Shown here: positions 60,954 to 64,000 of the stretch, piece by piece
Layout of the letters: each line of letters starts with the position of its first letter
Position numbering within the stretch: position 1 is the first letter of the stretch
Assembly: GCA_036003045.1 (NCBI GenBank)
Contig: DASYSS010000017.1
Location: 248,001 to 312,000 of the forward strand
DNA from: Gemmatimonadaceae bacterium
GTDB taxonomy: Bacteria > Gemmatimonadota > Gemmatimonadetes > Gemmatimonadales > Gemmatimonadaceae
DNA length: 64,000 nt
Direction of reading: 5' to 3'
Notes under the pieces: model-generated
The model's input: the letters and a program-made list of their open reading frames with translations, nothing else
Database searches by the model: none
Told to the model about the DNA's origin: nothing
Program-made: the position numbers and the translations under genes

Positions 60954-62215
60954 GCCCCCAAAAAACAGACGCGAAGCCGGGAAAGCGACTCGGCGTCGCG
61001 TTCATTGGAAGCGGATTCAACGCGCGCTTCCACCTGCAAGCCTTTCGTGCCGTGCGCGATGCGGACGTCCTCGGCGTCTGGAGTCCCCACAAAAAGAACG
61101 CCGCCTCGGCCGCGCAGTTCGCGCGCGATCTCGACGTCGGTAACGCGAAGCCGTACGCGTCGGTAACCGAAATGGTCGCCGATCCCGCGATCGACGCGAT
61201 TTGGCTCACGGGTCCCAATCAGGCGCGAGTAGAGAACGTCGAGGAGCTCGTCGACGCGATCGAGCGCGGAAAAGGCACGCTCGCCGGAATCGCCTGCGAA
61301 AAGCCGCTGGCGCGGAACGTCGCCGAGGCGATCGAGGTTCGCGATCTCGTGAAGCGCACGGGGATCAAGCACGGCTATCTCGAAAACCAAGTCTTCGCGC
61401 CGCAGGTCGAGACGGGGCGTGACCTGCTCTGGGCGCGCGGTGCGGCGACGACAGGCCGGCCGTATCTCGCGCGTGCCGCCGAGGAACACAGCGGCCCGCA
61501 CATGCCCTGGTTCTGGCGCGGCGCGCTTCAAGGCGGCGGGGTGTTGAACGACATGATGTGCCACTCGGCGCTCGTCGTGAGGCATCTGCTCACGAAGCCT
61601 GGCGCGCCGCTGTCGACGGTGAAGCCCGTGCGCGTCACCGCGCACATCGCGAGCCTCAAATGGACTCGCCCGACCTACGTGAAGCAGCTCACCAACACAT
61701 TCGGCCGCGACGTGAATTACGCCAAGGAACCCGCCGAAGATTTCGCGAGCACAACGATCGAATTCGAGACGGACGACGGCTACACGGTGATCGGCGAGGC
61801 GTCGACCTCGTGGAGCTTCGTCGGCGCAGGGTTGCGACTCTCGGCCGAGCTGCTCGGACCGGAATACTCGATGGCCTGGAACACGCTCGACAGCGGGCTC
61901 AAGCTCTTCTTCTCACGCGCCGTGCAAGGAAAGGCCGGCGAGGATCTGGTCGAAAAGCAGAACGCGGAAATCGGCCAGATGCCGGTCGTCGCGAACGAGG
62001 CGGCGGCGTACGGCTACGAAGCGGAGGATCGCCACTTCGTGCGTGTATTCCTCGGCAAGGAAAAGCCGAAGCTCACGTTGGACGACGGGCTCGACGTGGT
62101 GAAGATCTTGATGACCGCGTATCAGAGCGCCGAGGAGCGGCGGACGCTCTCGTTTCCCCCGCTCGGACTGGACGCGTTCGTTCCGGCGGTGGCGCAGGGC
62201 ATTTGGCACCCATGA
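60950..62215 (+). CDS. Gfo/Idh/MocA-family oxidoreductase (cytosolic)
   Basis: 421 residues. The Rossmann start reads LGVAFIGSGFNARFHLQAF and the family CEKPLARN motif carries the active-site Lys. GVLNDMMCHSALVVRHLL lies at the sugar-binding site. No export signal is present. It probably acts NAD(P)-dependently on a sugar or keto-sugar. ATG 60950 overlaps the small-subunit gene by 4 bp, tying it to the dehydrogenase operon. A 160-nt gap follows. Confidence 0.87.
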   Translation: MSPQKTDAKPGKRLGVAFIGSGFNARFHLQAFRAVRDADVLGVWSPHKKNAASAAQFARDLDVGNAKPYASVTEMVADPAIDAIWLTGPNQARVENVEELVDAIERGKGTLAGIACEKPLARNVAEAIEVRDLVKRTGIKHGYLENQVFAPQVETGRDLLWARGAATTGRPYLARAAEEHSGPHMPWFWRGALQGGGVLNDMMCHSALVVRHLLTKPGAPLSTVKPVRVTAHIASLKWTRPTYVKQLTNTFGRDVNYAKEPAEDFASTTIEFETDDGYTVIGEASTSWSFVGAGLRLSAELLGPEYSMAWNTLDSGLKLFFSRAVQGKAGEDLVEKQNAEIGQMPVVANEAAAYGYEAEDRHFVRVFLGKEKPKLTLDDGLDVVKILMTAYQSAEERRTLSFPPLGLDAFVPAVAQGIWHP

Positions 62216-62375
62216 CCGAGAGCTACTGCTGGAACTAGCAATTCCCGCCGTGATCTTGCTGCGGGGCGCCCCCAAGAGGTTTCTTACCATTCGCATCCGC
62301 GCAGTGCATTAATAAACCACCCGGACGCCGCTCTACAACGGACATCAACCCCCCCCCAACTTCGCGGGATCGAGA

Positions 62376-63971
62376 ATGTCAAAGCCCGACGATCAGATCA
62401 CACGTCGCGAGTTCATGGCTGACGCAGGCAAAGCTGTGCTGGGCGCCGCCATCACCGTCAATGCACCGATGATCGTGCCGAGGCACGTCCTGGGCGGGCC
62501 CGGATATCGGGCGCCGAGCGACGTCGTGAACTTCGCCGTCGTCGGCTTCGGCGGAATGGGCTCGGGCAACGCGCAGGAACTGGCGAAGACGGAAAATCTT
62601 TGTGCCGTCTGCGACGTGGACCTGAACTTCTCAGCGACGAACGTCACGAGCAAACTGCGTCCGAACCGCGAAGGCGTGGTCAGTCCGGCGGCGACGAAGC
62701 TCAAAGACCAATTCGACAAGGCGGCGAAGTACTACGACTTCCGCGAGATGCTCGAGAAGGAGAAGGGCATCGACGGGATCGTCGTCGCGACGCCCGACCA
62801 CAACCATGCGGTCGTCGCGAAGGCTGCGATGGACTTGGGCAAGCACGTGTACGTCCAGAAACCGCTGACATGGTCGGTCCACGAAGCGCGCGTGCTTCGG
62901 CAGACCGCGCTCGCGAATCCGAAGCTCGTCACCCAGATGGGGAATCAGGGCCACTCGAGCGAAGGCGCGCGCCTGATCAACGAATGGATTCAGGCCGGCG
63001 TCATCGGCCCGGTGCGCGAGGTGCACGTCTGGACCAACCGTCCGCTTGGCTACTGGCCGCAGCCCGTTCCGCGACCGCAGGCGCCGAACCTGATCATGCA
63101 GGCGGGTTCGACCTCGTTCGGAACGTCGTGGAACCAAGGGCGAGTGAACCGCACGCTCGCCGAAGGAATGGGCGCCGGCTCGTATCCGATTCCCGAGGGA
63201 GTCCACTGGGATATCTACCTGGGTCCCGTGGCGGAAGACATTCCATATCACCCGATCTACCACCCGTTCAATTGGCGCGGCTGGACGGACTTCGGGATGG
63301 GCGCGCTCGGCGACATGGGAGCGCACCTGATCGACCATCCGTTCTGGGCGCTCAATCTGGAATATCCGACGAGCATCGAAGCGACGTCCACGCCGTGGGG
63401 CACGATGACGATCCCCGGCGATCCGACCGCGCCGGCTGGTTCGCCGGCGTCACGCAGCAAACAAAAGCCGGTGTCGTATCCAGCCGCGACGAACGTGCAC
63501 TACCAGTTCGCGGCTCGAGGGTCGATGCCGCCGGTGAAGCTCTTCTGGACGGACGGTGGTCTCTATCCGCCGCGCCCCGACGTGCTGCCTGACGACGTGA
63601 CTCTCGTGTCGGAGGGCGGCGTAATCTTCGTCGGTGAGAAGGGCATTCTCATCAACGACACGTACGGGTCGAACCCGCGCTGCTATCCGGCTGGCCTCAT
63701 GGAAGTCGCGGCGAAGGTTCCGAAGACGATGCCGCGCATCACGTGGAGCCACGAGCTCAACTGGGCGAAGGCGATTCGCGGCGAAACGAAAGCGAGCTCG
63801 CCGTTCGAATACTCGGCACTGCTGACCGAGACGATGCTCCTCGGAGTGGCCGCGCTCCACGCGGGGCAGGGGAAGAAGGTCATCTACGACTCGGCGAAGA
63901 GCGAATTCACGAACGCGCCGGATGCAAACCAATATCTCACGCGCGAATACCGCGCGGGGTGGGCGATTTGA
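62376..63971 (+). CDS. Tat-exported Gfo/Idh/MocA-family oxidoreductase
   Basis: 531 residues. A Tat signal [18 protein letters not shown] (Arg10-Arg11) precedes a Rossmann domain ([18 protein letters not shown]) and the catalytic motif VQKPLTWS. A long C-terminal alpha/beta domain follows ([15 protein letters not shown]). Exported members often hold NAD(P) tightly and act on glycosides or keto-sugars in the periplasm. GGGATCGAGA precedes ATG 62376. The 160-nt gap upstream may hold a separate promoter. The longer C-terminal half is typical of the exported subgroup. Confidence 0.88.
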   Translation: MSKPDDQITRREFMADAGKAVLGAAITVNAPMIVPRHVLGGPGYRAPSDVVNFAVVGFGGMGSGNAQELAKTENLCAVCDVDLNFSATNVTSKLRPNREGVVSPAATKLKDQFDKAAKYYDFREMLEKEKGIDGIVVATPDHNHAVVAKAAMDLGKHVYVQKPLTWSVHEARVLRQTALANPKLVTQMGNQGHSSEGARLINEWIQAGVIGPVREVHVWTNRPLGYWPQPVPRPQAPNLIMQAGSTSFGTSWNQGRVNRTLAEGMGAGSYPIPEGVHWDIYLGPVAEDIPYHPIYHPFNWRGWTDFGMGALGDMGAHLIDHPFWALNLEYPTSIEATSTPWGTMTIPGDPTAPAGSPASRSKQKPVSYPAATNVHYQFAARGSMPPVKLFWTDGGLYPPRPDVLPDDVTLVSEGGVIFVGEKGILINDTYGSNPRCYPAGLMEVAAKVPKTMPRITWSHELNWAKAIRGETKASSPFEYSALLTETMLLGVAALHAGQGKKVIYDSAKSEFTNAPDANQYLTREYRAGWAI

Positions 63972-63973
63972 CG

Positions 63974-64000
63974 ATGCGAGCGAAGACGTTCGTGGGCAGC
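63974..64000 (+). CDS. Possible start of a further gene, cut by the window end
   Basis: ATG 63974 opens a frame that runs to the window edge (nine codons, MRAKTFVGS). It begins 2 nt after the stop codon of the preceding oxidoreductase gene. Too little is present to assign anything. Confidence 0.3.

Overview
The window looks like a chromosomal stretch from a GC-rich Gram-negative bacterium, most likely of the Gemmatimonadota. The reasons are indirect: the composition, many GTG/TTG starts, gene pairs overlapping by 4 bp (ATGA or GTGA), a large set of secreted metallo- and serine peptidases, lipoprotein and Tat signals, a futalosine-type menaquinone gene (mqnD), and a RepA-like protein among housekeeping genes. 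I saw no rRNA, tRNA, CRISPR array, transposase or prophage gene.

Layout. 1-4.3 kb: a cupredoxin lipoprotein behind a consensus CRP-type operator, an exopolysaccharide chain-length/BY-kinase-like protein with a broken P-loop, a small membrane protein, a free-methionine-sulfoxide reductase and a degenerate HD (RelA/SpoT-like) protein. 4.3-6.4 kb: ispG, a cold-shock gene with its own promoter and terminator, and a MerR-like gene that appears to start with CTG. 6.5-13.3 kb: an arginine biosynthesis locus, with argR, argG and argH on the minus strand facing argC-argB-argD-argA on the plus strand. ArgR boxes lie in front of both arms, and the plus-strand genes overlap by 4 bp at every junction. 13.4-20.7 kb: an Smr-like protein, an M28 peptidase, a membrane-anchored [FeFe]-hydrogenase-like protein beside a divergent Crp/Fnr regulator, an alpha/beta hydrolase, a zinc-ribbon mini-protein and a second cold-shock gene. 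20.75-35.1 kb, mainly minus strand: GH3 nagZ with yggX, a fatty acid desaturase, an M1 peptidase, a TolB-like propeller, an S41 protease, a RepA-like initiator, an SDR, a MerR regulator, a histone-H1-like protein, mqnD and a zinc-ribbon/TPR membrane protein. An aldo/keto reductase sits on the plus strand.

35.2-55.8 kb: glnA with an unclear N-terminus, a TonB-plug-like secreted protein, a GNAT, a metallo-beta-lactamase-fold lactonase-like enzyme, a GH15 glucoamylase/trehalase-like enzyme, a second M1 peptidase, an S9 peptidase, a large secreted nuclease (LTD/Big/NUC1/PKD), M16 and M24 peptidases, an outer-membrane barrel, a truncated DUF1028 remnant, sixA and a GH20 hexosaminidase. 55.9-64 kb: a same-strand run of a TIM-barrel sugar isomerase-like protein, a DUF885 hydrolase, an iron-sulfur GMC dehydrogenase with its Tat-exported small subunit, and two Gfo/Idh/MocA oxidoreductases. 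I read this run as a periplasmic glycoside 3-oxidation module (3-keto-sugar chemistry). It is the best candidate in the window for a coherent, poorly described system.

Together the genes suggest a scavenging heterotroph that degrades peptides, nucleic acids and amino-sugar or glycoside polymers outside the cytoplasm, makes its own arginine and glutamine, and has CRP-type control over a copper protein. All calls come from reading the sequence. No database search was run.
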